Source: Paracrocinitomix sp039939375 | GTDB lineage: Bacteria; Bacteroidota; Bacteroidia; Flavobacteriales_D; Crocinitomicaceae | DNA: 64,000 bases | Assembly (NCBI GenBank): GCA_039939375.1 | Contig: JBDVJO010000002.1 | Span: 372,001-436,000 of the forward strand | Direction of reading: 5' to 3' | In this document: in pieces, positions 41,451 to 51,652 of the stretch | How the letters are laid out: each line of letters begins with the position of its first letter | Position numbering within the stretch: position 1 is the first letter of the stretch | Translations under genes and position numbers: made by a program | Notes under the pieces: model-generated | Databases searched by the model: none | The model's input: only the letters and a program-made list of their open reading frames with translations | Told to the model about the DNA's origin: nothing

Positions 41451-44400
41451 CTGAGAGGATTTGGGCGAACAACCCATGTAATAATCGAATTAATTTTCGT
41501 TTTACTCATCTTCGTTGCCTTTGGTATCAGGACATCTTGGTTTCAAACTTGGGCAGCACAGCAGGCCTCTGCATATTTGACAAGTGAATTAGGAACAGAT
41601 GTTCACATTGATAAAGTTGACATACGATTCTTTGATAAAGTGGCGATTGATGGTGTGTATATTGCCGATATTAAAAACGACACTTTTCTGTACTCGCAAT
41701 CCATAAACGCTACTATTGCTGATTGGAGCATTTCTGAAAGTTTTGTAAACGTGTCAGATGTAGCGCTAGATAACGGACATCTTCACATGCGGAAGTATGA
41801 AGGTGATACGACCTTAAATTTTCAACATATCATTGATTACTTTGCTTCAGATGAAGTGGATACTTCTTCCTCAAATTTTAAAGTAGATGTAGCTGCGTTT
41901 AACCTGAATGATTTTCATTTTGTTTATGATGACGAAAATTCTGAACCTATTGAGAATGGGATGGATTTCGCGCATTTAGATATCAATCATTTAACGGGTG
42001 AGTTTGTTGATTTCAAAATGGATAAAGGTGCTATTGACGTGGGGCTGAACGCACTTAGATTTGAAGATAAGTCAGGGCTAAAACTGACGCATTTAACTTC
42101 TCAACTTCATTATGATTCTACTGTTGTCGGTCTTGAGAATTTGAAACTTGGATTGTACAATTCTTATATTCATGCAGATTATTTGAAATTTAAAACAAAA
42201 AACGGTCCATCAGATTGGGGTGATTTTCTGAATAAAGTAAGAATTTCTTCGCATCTTACTAAAACCAAAATTTTCTTATCAGACTTGGCTTACTTTGTTC
42301 CTGACTTATGGGGATTAAATGGATATTTAGACATCAATAACGTGGAAACAAAAGGAGCCGTTTACGGAATGCGCCTAAATGATTTAGATATCTCTTTGCT
42401 GGATACCACTACAATTCAAGGTGATTTTAGAATACCACGAATTTCAGATATTGAATCGGCCATTTTTATTGAGGATATTGCTCTTTTTAGAACCTCTGTT
42501 TCAGACGTTAAAAAGTTGAGGTTAGAACGTATCTTGAATGAAGAACAAACAAAAACGCTCAATGAAAACTTAGCGCAGTTTGCAAGCGCAGATGTGATTA
42601 GGTTGGAGAATGGTTCATTTAAAGGGGGGATAGAAAGCTTTGTGGTTGATGGCGACTTGTATTCTGGAATTGGTAATGTGCATTCAGATTATGGTCTTCA
42701 GTTTACTTTTAAAGATGGCCTTTATCATTATAAAGGCGCATTAGAAGAGTCTTTGGGTAAACATATAATTGTAGAAAATTTGAATTTAGGAGTTATCACT
42801 AATAATTCGCTTTTAGGAACGGTAACGGGATATTTAAAAATTGATGGAAAAGGTTTTGATGAGAAAGATTTAGACATCCAGTTTGATGGTCACTTGGATG
42901 AATTTGGAATTTATAATTACACCTATGAAGATATCAATATCAAAAAAGGAAGTAGATTCAGAAGAAATGTGTTTGATGGGGAAATTGACATTGAAGATGA
43001 TCATTTAGCCTTGACCTATGATGGTATGGTTGACTTAAATGGAGAAATGCATTTTGATTTTGAAGTAAAGATTGATTCAGCACATATTGCTGAATTAACG
43101 CCTGAAGTGAGAGATATGTATCAGAATTTAGCATCAAAAGTGAAAGTTGATATTCACGGAACAGGAATCAATTCACTTTATGGGGAGGTTAAAATCGAGA
43201 ATTTAAATTACTCAGATACGGCCATTAATTTCGGAATGGATCAAATGAGTCTTATCATTTGCCGATCGCCTGAGGTAGACTCTTTCACCTTGAGGTCACC
43301 TTATGTTGATATTGATTTACACGGAAAGTATAATTTTGAAAAAGTAGAACATGCCTTAACTGAACAACTGGCTTTTGTCATTGACAACGTTGTTAAAAAT
43401 GAAAAAATTGTAGAAGAAGAGAATGAGTTTTTCTCACTTTACATAAAGATGAAAGATGTCAACTCCATCCTTCAATTTTATGACCCCGACATTTATGTGG
43501 AAGCTGGAACAGAAATTAGGTCTGAGTTTAATCACAACGAAAAATCCTTTGCTTTTAATTTGAATTCAGCCTATGTGGATTATCATGGAATGGAATTCGA
43601 AGATGTTAACTTGAAAAATCAATTTGACAGTTTAAAGGCAACGGTTTACTATCAAGTAGATTATGCAAAATTGACTGACAGCCTTGAAGTTAGAAACGTT
43701 TACTTAGATTCTTATATCAAGGATAACAAATTCTTAACCAATACTGGTTGGGATGGCGTTGGTAAAACCATGCCTGCTTTATTTGCATTTGAATCAGAAA
43801 TTACCGAATCGTTTGATGTCTTGACTAATTTTAGTCCTTCGTTTTTCTACCTTAAAAAGCATCAATACAACGTCAATCCAGATTCGAGATTTTTGTGGAA
43901 CCCAGATCAAATGGTATTTGAAAATTTCAAGATTTCAAATGATGATCACTTTGTTAAGTTAGACGGTTATATCACTAAAGATCCTAAACGCTGGCTTGAA
44001 ATTCAAATCAATAAATTTGATTTGTCAGATTTAAATGGACTTACCGGACCTGATTTAGAATTGGCAGGAATTTTAAACGCACAAGGAAAATTGAGTAATC
44101 TTTATGATAAAGTAAAATTCCAAGCCCAGTCTGAAATTTCAGGATTCTACTTGAATAAGGAAATGGTAGGAGACGTTGGCTTAAATGCAAGATGGAATGA
44201 TCAATTAGCATCTGTTGTCTTGAATGGAAATCTCTCTCGTGACCAGAAAAGAACGTTTACATTTAGCGGTTCTTATTTTACTCAAAAAGAAAAAGACAAC
44301 ATAGACATTGAAGCCAAGTTTGATCATACAGATATTACTTTCTTAAACGCTTTTGAAGACCCTGAGTTATATACTGACATTCAAGGCGAGATAGATGGCT

Positions 44401-45965
44401 TGTTGAGGGTAACTGGGGAATTAGAAAATCCTAAAGTGACGGGTCAAATGGATTTGGTTGAAGCTCGAGTTAAAGTGCCAATGATGAATGTGTTTTTTGG
44501 AGCTAACGGAAGATTAGATTTTACAGACGGCAAAATAAAATCTGATGGATTGAGATTAAAAGATCAAGAAAACAATGAAGCTGAGGTAGATATGACTATT
44601 GGACATACCAACTGGCAAAATTGGAAATACATGGTGCTGTTGAATATGAATGACCCTTCTATAACAAAGCAGTTTTTAGCAATGGATACCCAATATAAAG
44701 ATGGCGATTATTATTACGGAAAAGCTTATGTTACTGGATTCGTAGGGATTTTCGGGGATGAATCAAATACAGATATTGACGTTGACATCAAAACCAAAGA
44801 AGGAACTGACTTGACACTACCAATGTTCGGAACTTCAGACTTAGAAGAAAACTCATTTGTCATTTTTGATGAGGAGTTTTTCTTGCCAGACAGTCTGAAA
44901 TCAAAAGGTTCAGGGAATAATAATCAAGTCAATAGATTGGGAATGACATTAGGCATGAAATTCCATGTTACACCTGACGCAAAAGTTCAAATAGTTTTTG
45001 ATCCGACCACAGGAGATCAAATAATAGCTTACGGAAATGCCGACCTGGAAATTAACATGGATGACTTTGGTGATTTAACCATGAGGGGGAACTACACTGT
45101 GAAAAAAGGAACGTATGAGATGAGGATAAAAAAGCTTGTGGAAGAAAACTTTAGCTTGGTACAAGGCGGAACCGTAGAATGGACTGGTTCTCCTTATGAT
45201 GCAGATATTAACCTTAAGGCACAATTTACGCGTAACGTTGCAATTGGTGACATCATGCCACCAGAAGCAAGTACAGGAAATAAAAAGGAAGATGTTTACG
45301 GAATTCTTGAAATGACAAATACCTTGATGAAACCAGAACTGAGTTTTAAGGTAACCTCAGATACTAAAAACGATCTTGAAAAGAAAGCCCTTGCAGAATT
45401 GGCAGCTAACGAAGACGAGTTGAATAAGCAGTTCTTTGCCTTGCTAGTTTTAAAAAGGTTTATTCCAACCTATGGTGGTGGAGCAGGTGGCGAAAATGTA
45501 GTTTTAGGATTAGCTGAAACGCAAATCAACGCTATTCTTGGTGGTTTAAGTGAGAGTTATGATGTAAAGGCTGGATTGTCAGACGGGAAAACTACTGTTG
45601 GAATCGAGAAACAGTTAAATGAAAGAACAACGATCTCCACCAGTTTTGGGGTGTTAAATCCTGAAGATGGACAATCAGTTAGTGGAGGAAATATTGTGGG
45701 AGACGTAGATATTGAATACCGATTGAATGATGACGGAACGTTTACTATGAACTTTTTTAACGAAACAAATGAGGCTTCAATTACTGCCCAAGGTCATTTT
45801 ACTCAAGGAGTTAGTTTGCATTATCAAGAAACATTTACAACAACAAAAGAATTTAAATTGTTACAAAAGTTCCTAAATATCTTCCGAAAGAAAGAGAATA
45901 GAGTTAAGTTTGAATCTGAAGACAGAAGAAGCGATAAATGGGTACCCTTACCTGAAGAAGAATAA
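41451..45965 (+). CDS. TamB-like translocation and assembly protein (DUF490), start uncertain
   Basis: A protein of about 1,504 residues. The N-terminal hydrophobic helix (HVIIELIFVLLIFVAFGIRTSWF) is encoded before the first TTG at 41577, so that TTG is too late. Upstream the frame is open past 41403 but has no ATG, GTG or TTG; CTG at 41451 is used here as a placeholder and ATA 41448 or 41430 are alternatives. The body is a long repetitive beta-structure of AsmA/TamB type, and the last ~450 residues are the TamB domain (VTGQMDLVEARVKVPMMNVFFGANGRLDF ... GNADLEINMDDFGDLTMRGNYTVKKGTYEM ... LTVLKRF-type end with GLAETQINAILGGLS). It spans the periplasm and moves lipid or helps outer-membrane assembly. 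accC follows after 34 bases. Confidence 0.88.
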   Translation: MRGFGRTTHVIIELIFVLLIFVAFGIRTSWFQTWAAQQASAYLTSELGTDVHIDKVDIRFFDKVAIDGVYIADIKNDTFLYSQSINATIADWSISESFVNVSDVALDNGHLHMRKYEGDTTLNFQHIIDYFASDEVDTSSSNFKVDVAAFNLNDFHFVYDDENSEPIENGMDFAHLDINHLTGEFVDFKMDKGAIDVGLNALRFEDKSGLKLTHLTSQLHYDSTVVGLENLKLGLYNSYIHADYLKFKTKNGPSDWGDFLNKVRISSHLTKTKIFLSDLAYFVPDLWGLNGYLDINNVETKGAVYGMRLNDLDISLLDTTTIQGDFRIPRISDIESAIFIEDIALFRTSVSDVKKLRLERILNEEQTKTLNENLAQFASADVIRLENGSFKGGIESFVVDGDLYSGIGNVHSDYGLQFTFKDGLYHYKGALEESLGKHIIVENLNLGVITNNSLLGTVTGYLKIDGKGFDEKDLDIQFDGHLDEFGIYNYTYEDINIKKGSRFRRNVFDGEIDIEDDHLALTYDGMVDLNGEMHFDFEVKIDSAHIAELTPEVRDMYQNLASKVKVDIHGTGINSLYGEVKIENLNYSDTAINFGMDQMSLIICRSPEVDSFTLRSPYVDIDLHGKYNFEKVEHALTEQLAFVIDNVVKNEKIVEEENEFFSLYIKMKDVNSILQFYDPDIYVEAGTEIRSEFNHNEKSFAFNLNSAYVDYHGMEFEDVNLKNQFDSLKATVYYQVDYAKLTDSLEVRNVYLDSYIKDNKFLTNTGWDGVGKTMPALFAFESEITESFDVLTNFSPSFFYLKKHQYNVNPDSRFLWNPDQMVFENFKISNDDHFVKLDGYITKDPKRWLEIQINKFDLSDLNGLTGPDLELAGILNAQGKLSNLYDKVKFQAQSEISGFYLNKEMVGDVGLNARWNDQLASVVLNGNLSRDQKRTFTFSGSYFTQKEKDNIDIEAKFDHTDITFLNAFEDPELYTDIQGEIDGLLRVTGELENPKVTGQMDLVEARVKVPMMNVFFGANGRLDFTDGKIKSDGLRLKDQENNEAEVDMTIGHTNWQNWKYMVLLNMNDPSITKQFLAMDTQYKDGDYYYGKAYVTGFVGIFGDESNTDIDVDIKTKEGTDLTLPMFGTSDLEENSFVIFDEEFFLPDSLKSKGSGNNNQVNRLGMTLGMKFHVTPDAKVQIVFDPTTGDQIIAYGNADLEINMDDFGDLTMRGNYTVKKGTYEMRIKKLVEENFSLVQGGTVEWTGSPYDADINLKAQFTRNVAIGDIMPPEASTGNKKEDVYGILEMTNTLMKPELSFKVTSDTKNDLEKKALAELAANEDELNKQFFALLVLKRFIPTYGGGAGGENVVLGLAETQINAILGGLSESYDVKAGLSDGKTTVGIEKQLNERTTISTSFGVLNPEDGQSVSGGNIVGDVDIEYRLNDDGTFTMNFFNETNEASITAQGHFTQGVSLHYQETFTTTKEFKLLQKFLNIFRKKENRVKFESEDRRSDKWVPLPEEE

Positions 45966-45999
45966 GCTTCTTTTTGAATTTAAAAAACCTAAGATTAAG

Positions 46000-47466
46000 A
46001 TGAAAAAAGTATTAGTTGCAAATAGAGGAGAGATCGCACTGAGAATCATGAAAACGCTCAAAAGATTGAATATTACATCTGTTGCAGTTTATTCTGATGT
46101 AGATGCAGATGCACCGTTTGTTAAATATGCGGACGAAGCATATTGCATTGGTGAAGCAACTCCTTCTGAAAGTTATTTGAATATGGATAAAATTCTAAAT
46201 GTAGCCATTCAAACGGGCACAGAAGGAATTCATCCAGCTTATGGATTCTTATCTGAAAATTCAACTTTTGCTAAAAAAGTGTCAGAGGCAGGAATTAAAT
46301 TTATCGGTCCATCCACAGAGGCGATTGATGTAATGGGGGATAAGTTAGATGCAAAGCAAGCCGTAAGTGCATTTGATGTGCCAATGGTTCCCGGAACAGC
46401 TGAAGAGTTGACAGATATTGCGGCAGGAAAAAAAGTTGCTGCTGAAATTGGATATCCAATTTTGTTAAAAGCATCTGCCGGAGGTGGCGGAAAAGGAATG
46501 CGTGTTGTTGAGAATGAGGGAGAATTTGAAGAGCAGTTTAACAGAGCAACTTCTGAAGCCATTAATTCATTCGGAAATGGTGCAATGTTCATTGAGAAAT
46601 TTGTGCAGCAACCTAAACATATTGAGATTCAAATATTGGCTGATGCACATGGAAATGTAATTCACCTAAACGAAAGAGAATGCTCTATACAGAGAAGACA
46701 CCAAAAAGTAGTTGAAGAAGCGCCATCTCCAGTGGTAGATGCCGAATTGAGAGCAAAAATGGGAGCAGCTGCTGTAAACGTTGCAAAGTCATGTAATTAT
46801 GAAGGGGTTGGAACAGTTGAGTTTTTATTAGATAAAGACAGAAACTTCTATTTTCTAGAGATGAATACAAGATTGCAAGTAGAACATCCGGTAACAGAAG
46901 AAATTACAGGTCTTGATTTAGTTGAAGAGCAAATCAAAGTAGCTAGGGGAGAAGTCCTTTCTTTAAAACAAGAGGATATTAAAATCAACGGTCACTCTAT
47001 TGAAATTAGAGTGTATGCAGAAGATCCTGAAAATGACTTTTTACCAGATTTAGGTAAAATTGTTTATTATAAAAAACCAGAAGGATTAGGTGTTAGAGTA
47101 GATGATGGTTACGAGCAAGGAATGACAATTCCTTTAACTTATGATCCAATGATTGCTAAACTAATTGTGAATGGGAAAGATAGAGAAGAGGCGATTGAAA
47201 GAACATTGAAAGCAATTTCAGACTATAAAATCAACGGATTCGCAACCACGCTTGGCTTCTGCAGGTTTGCGATCGATCACGAACAATTCAGAAGCGGAAA
47301 ATTCACCATTAACTTTGTGGGCGATTACTACAAGCAAGAATTGTTAAGAAAAGAAATTGACTCAGAAACGGCTCAAATGGCGTATTCTTTATTCAAGAAT
47401 TTAAAGAACCAAGAAGAGCCTGTTTATGAAGATCAGCACCTTTCTGCTTGGATGAGAAGAAAATAG
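46000..47466 (+). CDS. accC: Acetyl-/acyl-CoA carboxylase, biotin carboxylase subunit
   Basis: A 488-residue ATP-grasp enzyme that carboxylates biotin on a carrier protein. MKKVLVANRGEIALRIMKTL starts the preATP-grasp domain; the Gly-rich lid is KASAGGGGKGMRVV (~149-162), catalytic and metal residues lie in HLNERECSIQRRHQKVVEEAPSP and FYFLEMNTRLQVEHPVTE. The C-terminal ~40 residues extend past the E. coli AccC end, which is closer to the BC part of propionyl-/acyl-CoA carboxylases, so the acyl-CoA served is not certain. ATG 46000 is chosen because the longer frame overlaps the TamB gene and lacks homology. No carrier or transferase gene adjoins it. Confidence 0.9.
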   Translation: MKKVLVANRGEIALRIMKTLKRLNITSVAVYSDVDADAPFVKYADEAYCIGEATPSESYLNMDKILNVAIQTGTEGIHPAYGFLSENSTFAKKVSEAGIKFIGPSTEAIDVMGDKLDAKQAVSAFDVPMVPGTAEELTDIAAGKKVAAEIGYPILLKASAGGGGKGMRVVENEGEFEEQFNRATSEAINSFGNGAMFIEKFVQQPKHIEIQILADAHGNVIHLNERECSIQRRHQKVVEEAPSPVVDAELRAKMGAAAVNVAKSCNYEGVGTVEFLLDKDRNFYFLEMNTRLQVEHPVTEEITGLDLVEEQIKVARGEVLSLKQEDIKINGHSIEIRVYAEDPENDFLPDLGKIVYYKKPEGLGVRVDDGYEQGMTIPLTYDPMIAKLIVNGKDREEAIERTLKAISDYKINGFATTLGFCRFAIDHEQFRSGKFTINFVGDYYKQELLRKEIDSETAQMAYSLFKNLKNQEEPVYEDQHLSAWMRRK

Positions 47467-47469
47467 GTT

Positions 47470-48186
47470 TTATCTGTTTTTTAACAACCTATCTATCTGA
47501 TTAATTAATTCGGTTTCCTTTCGAGTAATATTTGGAGGTAACAATCCGGACTCATTAGAAAGAAGTTCTGTTCTTAGTATACGCAGTGCCTTCAAATCAA
47601 TTTCATCAATGGAAGAGAGTGATTTATTGGAAATGTAAAAATACTCATATCGTGCAATGGAATCCTGAGATTCAGAAGCACCTTCTCCAGAGTAAACCCC
47701 ACCTTTGTAATTATTGGATATTAATAAATAATTTTTTGCAACTATTTCTGATCGCACGTCATTTCCTATAAATTCTAAATCTGCTTTACTTGTTAACCAA
47801 CCATATTCATCATAAGCGCGAACGAAGTGATTCGTAAATGGAAAGTCTTTTTCAAAAGGCTTAATTTCAGTCAGAAAATATATCCTTAATCTGTTTACTT
47901 CAATAATACTATCAGGTTGAATGTAGTTTTTCTTACCTGATTTATTTACTTCTAGAATGTTTAAAAAGGATGCCTGGATACTATCAGCGTTTGATTTAAA
48001 TAAAGAATCAATTGGATGTAGCAAAATACTTAAATCAGATTTTTTCCAATCAGTTGAATCAATTTCTATCCGTTGTTCTTCTTTGACTTGGTCAGAACTA
48101 TTTGCATCTGCACAAGAAAATAAAAATAGTATAAGAAACGGACTAAATCTGCTTACAAAATTTGGGATAAAATTGAAACTAAACAT
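47470..48186 (-). CDS. Lipoprotein, unknown function
   Basis: A 238-residue protein with a long signal peptide and lipobox LFSC (Cys25). After the Cys come ADANSSDQVKEEQ and then a helical, charged domain with strands such as RLRIYFLTEIKPFEKDFPFTNHFVRAYDEYGW. No family recognised. Stop lies 3 bases from the convergent accC end. ATG 48186 is preferred over TTG 48195. Confidence 0.65.
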   Translation of the reverse strand: MFSFNFIPNFVSRFSPFLILFLFSCADANSSDQVKEEQRIEIDSTDWKKSDLSILLHPIDSLFKSNADSIQASFLNILEVNKSGKKNYIQPDSIIEVNRLRIYFLTEIKPFEKDFPFTNHFVRAYDEYGWLTSKADLEFIGNDVRSEIVAKNYLLISNNYKGGVYSGEGASESQDSIARYEYFYISNKSLSSIDEIDLKALRILRTELLSNESGLLPPNITRKETELINQIDRLLKNR

Positions 48187-48195
48187 GATCGACAA

Positions 48196-48316
48196 TATTT
48201 AATTAACGAATAAATCTCTCAAATCAAACTCCTCTATCCAAATCTAACAGCGAGGAACGAGCGTTCTAAAATCTAAACTCTAGCAGTAGTATCGGCAAAG
48301 CCGAGAATACGGTCTA
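48196..48316. other. Short gap with possible interspersed-repeat sequence
   Basis: Contains AAATCTAA twice and a phrase rich in GAGGAACGAGCG (around 48250), plus a 5-bp hairpin TCGGC-AAA-GCCGA (48292-48304) without a T tract. The look is that of a short intergenic repeat, but no second copy lies in this window. Confidence 0.3.
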
Positions 48317-50725
48317 TTAATAAATAGTAGGATACTGCGCAGGATCAGCCTCACTCATTAAGCTATACACAGCATCAAAAATCGTCTCTTCGTTCGGCTT
48401 AGAAAAGTAATCACCATCAGTTCCGTACGCAGGTCTATGATCTTGGGCACTCACCGTTACTGGTTGAGAATCTAACAAGAAGTAAGCATCTTGCTTCACT
48501 AACACTTGGTCCAATAAATAGGCTGTTGCTCCAGAAGATACATCTTCATCTACAATCACCAATCTACTCGTCTTTTTAAGAGATTTCGCTACATCTGCAT
48601 TTAAGTCAAACGGAATTAATGTTTGCGCATCTATCAATTCAACAGAAATTCCAACTTCAGCCAACTGCTGAGCCACAACTTCGCAAATATTGAAAGTTGA
48701 GCCATAAGAAAGTAATGTAACATCTTCACCTTCTCTTACCGTTTCAACTTTACCTAACGGCTCACAGAATTCTCCATAGTTTTGGGGAGTTTTCTCTTTT
48801 TTACGGTAACCGTTTAAAGGTTCTATCACAATTGCTGGTTCATCAGATGCCATTAGCGTATTGTAAAATCCTGCAGCTTTTGTCATGTTTCTCGGAACAC
48901 AGACATACATTCCTCTAATCGCATTTATAATCATCCCCATTGGAGATCCAGAGTGCCAGATTCCTTCTAGTCTATGACCTCTGGTTCTAATAATTAAAGG
49001 AGCTTTTTGCCCACCTTTAGTTCTATATTGAACTGTAGCTAAATCATCAGACATAATCTGAATAGCGTACAATAAGTAATCTAAGTATTGTATCTCGGCA
49101 ATCGGTCTTAAGCCTCTCATAGCCATTCCAATTCCTTGTCCAACAATGGTGCATTCTCTAATTCCTACGTCACTTACTCTAAGTGATCCGTATTTCTCTT
49201 GCATGCCTTCCATTGATTGGTTTACACCACCAATCTTCCCAACATCTTCACCAAAAGTCAAGGTTTCAGGATGCTTATCAAAAATGGCTTCAAAGTTATT
49301 ACGAAGGATGATTCTCCCATCCACCAATTCTTCATCAGTATACAATGGAGCAACTTCTTGAGTTTTCAAAACGGCTTCATCTGAATCTGAGTATAAATAA
49401 GAAGAGTAACAATCAAAGTTCTCTTCCATTTTTAGGTTTAACCAATTGGTTGTTTGATCTTTTGCAGCAAAAGACTCGCCCCTTGTGTGGCGCATAGCTT
49501 TTCTCACTGCAGAGAAAATATCTTTTTTAATCGGCCCCATCACTTTTGATAAGTCTTCGCCAATTTTTTTAATAAAAACACTATTTGAACTTCCGGCTGC
49601 TAATGCTTCAATTAAGCCTAAGGCTTCAGCCATGTCAGCTTTGATTAATTCGTTAAATTCTTTCCAAGCTTCACCTTTTTGCTCTCTAACGTGTTTTTTC
49701 GCCTCTTGATCAATTGTATCTAATTCTTCTTCAGAAGAGATTCCAGAAGATAAAATGAATTCTCTGAATTTCTCAATGCAATCCATTTCAGTTTCCCAAG
49801 TCAATCTTTCTTCTGACTTGTATCTTTCGTGAGAACCTGAAGTAGAGTGCCCTTGTGGTTGATTAACTTCTTCAACATGAATTAAAACTGGAACGTGTTC
49901 TTTTCTACATAAAGCTATGGCTTTCGCATAAGTCTCGCATAAATGCGGATAGTCCCAGCCCTTTGTTTTGTATATCTCATAACCAGTTCCGCCCTTTTCT
50001 CTTTGCATGCCTGAAAGCGCATCAGAAATAGAACCTTTTGTTGTTTGATACTTTTTTGGAACAGATATGCCGTATCCATCATCCCAAACAGACATGGCAA
50101 AAGGAATCTGTAAAACCCCGGCAGCATTAATTGATTCCCAAAAAGGACCCTCTGATGTACTCGCGTCACCAATCGTTCCGAATGCAACTTCATTACCTTT
50201 ATTGGTAAACGAAGTCATGTGGTGTAAGTCTTTATTGTTTCTATACACCTTAGATGCAAGTGCTAATCCAACTAATCTGGGCATTTGGCCTGCAGTAGGG
50301 GAAATGTCTGCTGATGAATTCTTTTGCTTCATCAAGTTTTTCCATGTACCGTCTGCATTTAAACTTCGTGTGGCAAAGTGTCCGCCCATCTGTCTTCCAG
50401 CTGATGCCGGTTCTTTCTCAGTGTCCGTATGTGCATACAAAGCAGCAAAATATTCTTTTACCGTAAGTGCGCCAATTGCCATCATGAACGTTTGATCGCG
50501 GTAATATCCTGATCTAAAATCTCCATTTTGAAATTGCTTCGCCATGGCTAATTGGGCTATTTCTTTTCCATCTCCAAAGATTCCAAACTTTGCCTTACCA
50601 CCTAATACTTCACGTCTTCCTAATAAAGATGTTTCTCTAGATATTCTAGCTAGTCTGTAGTCTGCTAATACTTCTGCTGTATATTTCTTATCTGTCGCGT
50701 TCAAAACTTCTTGCTGATCGGCCAT
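48317..50725 (-). CDS. 2-oxoacid dehydrogenase E1, fused alpha and beta subunits
   Basis: An 802-residue protein joining both halves of a heterotetrameric E1. The alpha part (~1-400) has the thiamine-diphosphate region GDASTSEGPFWESINAAG ... VWDDGYGISVP and HVEEVNQPQGHSTSGSHERY (phosphorylation-loop His/Ser area). The beta part (~460-802) holds FGEDVGKIGGVNQ, REC(T)IVGQGIGMAM, IQYLDYLLYAI and the C-terminal transketolase fold (VREGEDVTLLSYGS ... SLKKTSRLVIVDEDVSSGA). It decarboxylates a 2-oxoacid (pyruvate, branched-chain or 2-oxoglutarate not decidable) and passes the acyl group to E2. This fusion is common in Bacteroidota. No E2 or E3 gene adjoins. Confidence 0.9.
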   Translation of the reverse strand: MADQQEVLNATDKKYTAEVLADYRLARISRETSLLGRREVLGGKAKFGIFGDGKEIAQLAMAKQFQNGDFRSGYYRDQTFMMAIGALTVKEYFAALYAHTDTEKEPASAGRQMGGHFATRSLNADGTWKNLMKQKNSSADISPTAGQMPRLVGLALASKVYRNNKDLHHMTSFTNKGNEVAFGTIGDASTSEGPFWESINAAGVLQIPFAMSVWDDGYGISVPKKYQTTKGSISDALSGMQREKGGTGYEIYKTKGWDYPHLCETYAKAIALCRKEHVPVLIHVEEVNQPQGHSTSGSHERYKSEERLTWETEMDCIEKFREFILSSGISSEEELDTIDQEAKKHVREQKGEAWKEFNELIKADMAEALGLIEALAAGSSNSVFIKKIGEDLSKVMGPIKKDIFSAVRKAMRHTRGESFAAKDQTTNWLNLKMEENFDCYSSYLYSDSDEAVLKTQEVAPLYTDEELVDGRIILRNNFEAIFDKHPETLTFGEDVGKIGGVNQSMEGMQEKYGSLRVSDVGIRECTIVGQGIGMAMRGLRPIAEIQYLDYLLYAIQIMSDDLATVQYRTKGGQKAPLIIRTRGHRLEGIWHSGSPMGMIINAIRGMYVCVPRNMTKAAGFYNTLMASDEPAIVIEPLNGYRKKEKTPQNYGEFCEPLGKVETVREGEDVTLLSYGSTFNICEVVAQQLAEVGISVELIDAQTLIPFDLNADVAKSLKKTSRLVIVDEDVSSGATAYLLDQVLVKQDAYFLLDSQPVTVSAQDHRPAYGTDGDYFSKPNEETIFDAVYSLMSEADPAQYPTIY

Positions 50726-50902
50726 TCAATTCTTGATTTTTAGTGGCATAAAGATAGCTATTTTTTGACAATTATCTAGCTGTTTCAAGATTTGATTTAG
50801 AAGACTTTTGATGCTTGAAATTCAATTGTTTATTGATTTTTACAGAGATGCTAGTCTCTTTTTAATTGTTGATAAGACTTGTATTAAAACCTTCAAATTC
50901 GC

Positions 50903-50932
50903 TTGGCTGTTTTCTGTGTTTCTGTAGATTTG
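50903..50932 (+). promoter_or_regulatory. Promoter of the SDR gene
   Basis: TTG at 50903-50905, exactly 19 bases, TAGATTTG at 50925-50932; ATG follows 18 bases later. The longer frame starting at that TTG is therefore untranslated promoter. Confidence 0.82.
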
Positions 50933-50950
50933 TTAGATAAATTTTGGACT

Positions 50951-51652
50951 ATGAATCTTGTAGAGAAAGTATACATTGTAACGGGAGGAAGTTCCGGATT
51001 AGGAAAGGCCTTTGCCCAAGAATTAATCAAGAATTTGGCGAATGTTGTGATTACTGGAAGAGATGAGGTGAAGCTGAAAGCAGTTGCAAAAGAAATTGGC
51101 TGCAGATTTTGTCATGCCGATATGTCCAATGATGCTGATTTAGATGAGTTGATTGCTTTTACGGTGAAAACTTTCGGTAAAATTGATGGATTGATTAATA
51201 ATGCCGGAATTGGCGGATGGTCACCAATTGAGGAAATGACTAGAGAAAAACTGCAAAAGGTGTTTGACGTAAATGTCTTTGGTGCTGCTATGCTGACTTC
51301 AAAAGTGTCAAAATTAATGATCGAACAAAAATCTGGAGATATTATTAATATTGCTTCAACGGCATCTTTAAAAGGGTATAAATTCGGAACAATATATTCT
51401 GCTTCTAAATTTGCTTTAAGGTCAATGACTCAATGCTGGCAAGCCGAATTGAGACCTCATAATATTAGAGTGATTCAAATTAATCCATCTGAAGTACCTA
51501 CTGCATTTGGAACTGAAAATCGAGAGGAGAAAGAACTTCAAGACAATAAATTAAGTCCTAAAGAAATTGCTGATGTGTTAATAGCAACACTCAAAATGAA
51601 TGCTAGAGGTTTCGTTCCTGAGGTTACTGTTCATGCGACTAACCCTTTTTAG
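50951..51652 (+). CDS. Short-chain dehydrogenase/reductase
   Basis: A 233-residue classical SDR. The cofactor loop TGGSSGLGKAFA (~12), Asp in CHADMSNDADL, NNAGIGGWSP (~83), and the catalytic Ser (NIASTASLKG), Tyr and Lys (YSASKFAL) are complete. The residues after the second strand (TGRDEVKL) favour NADP(H). Substrate unknown; it most resembles FabG-like or sepiapterin-reductase-like members. Single-gene unit from its own strong promoter. Confidence 0.88.
   Translation: MNLVEKVYIVTGGSSGLGKAFAQELIKNLANVVITGRDEVKLKAVAKEIGCRFCHADMSNDADLDELIAFTVKTFGKIDGLINNAGIGGWSPIEEMTREKLQKVFDVNVFGAAMLTSKVSKLMIEQKSGDIINIASTASLKGYKFGTIYSASKFALRSMTQCWQAELRPHNIRVIQINPSEVPTAFGTENREEKELQDNKLSPKEIADVLIATLKMNARGFVPEVTVHATNPF

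Noticed and set aside
48292..48304. Hairpin TCGGC-AAA-GCCGA after the E1 fusion gene
   Set aside because: Only 5 bp and without a T tract on either strand, so not called a terminator.
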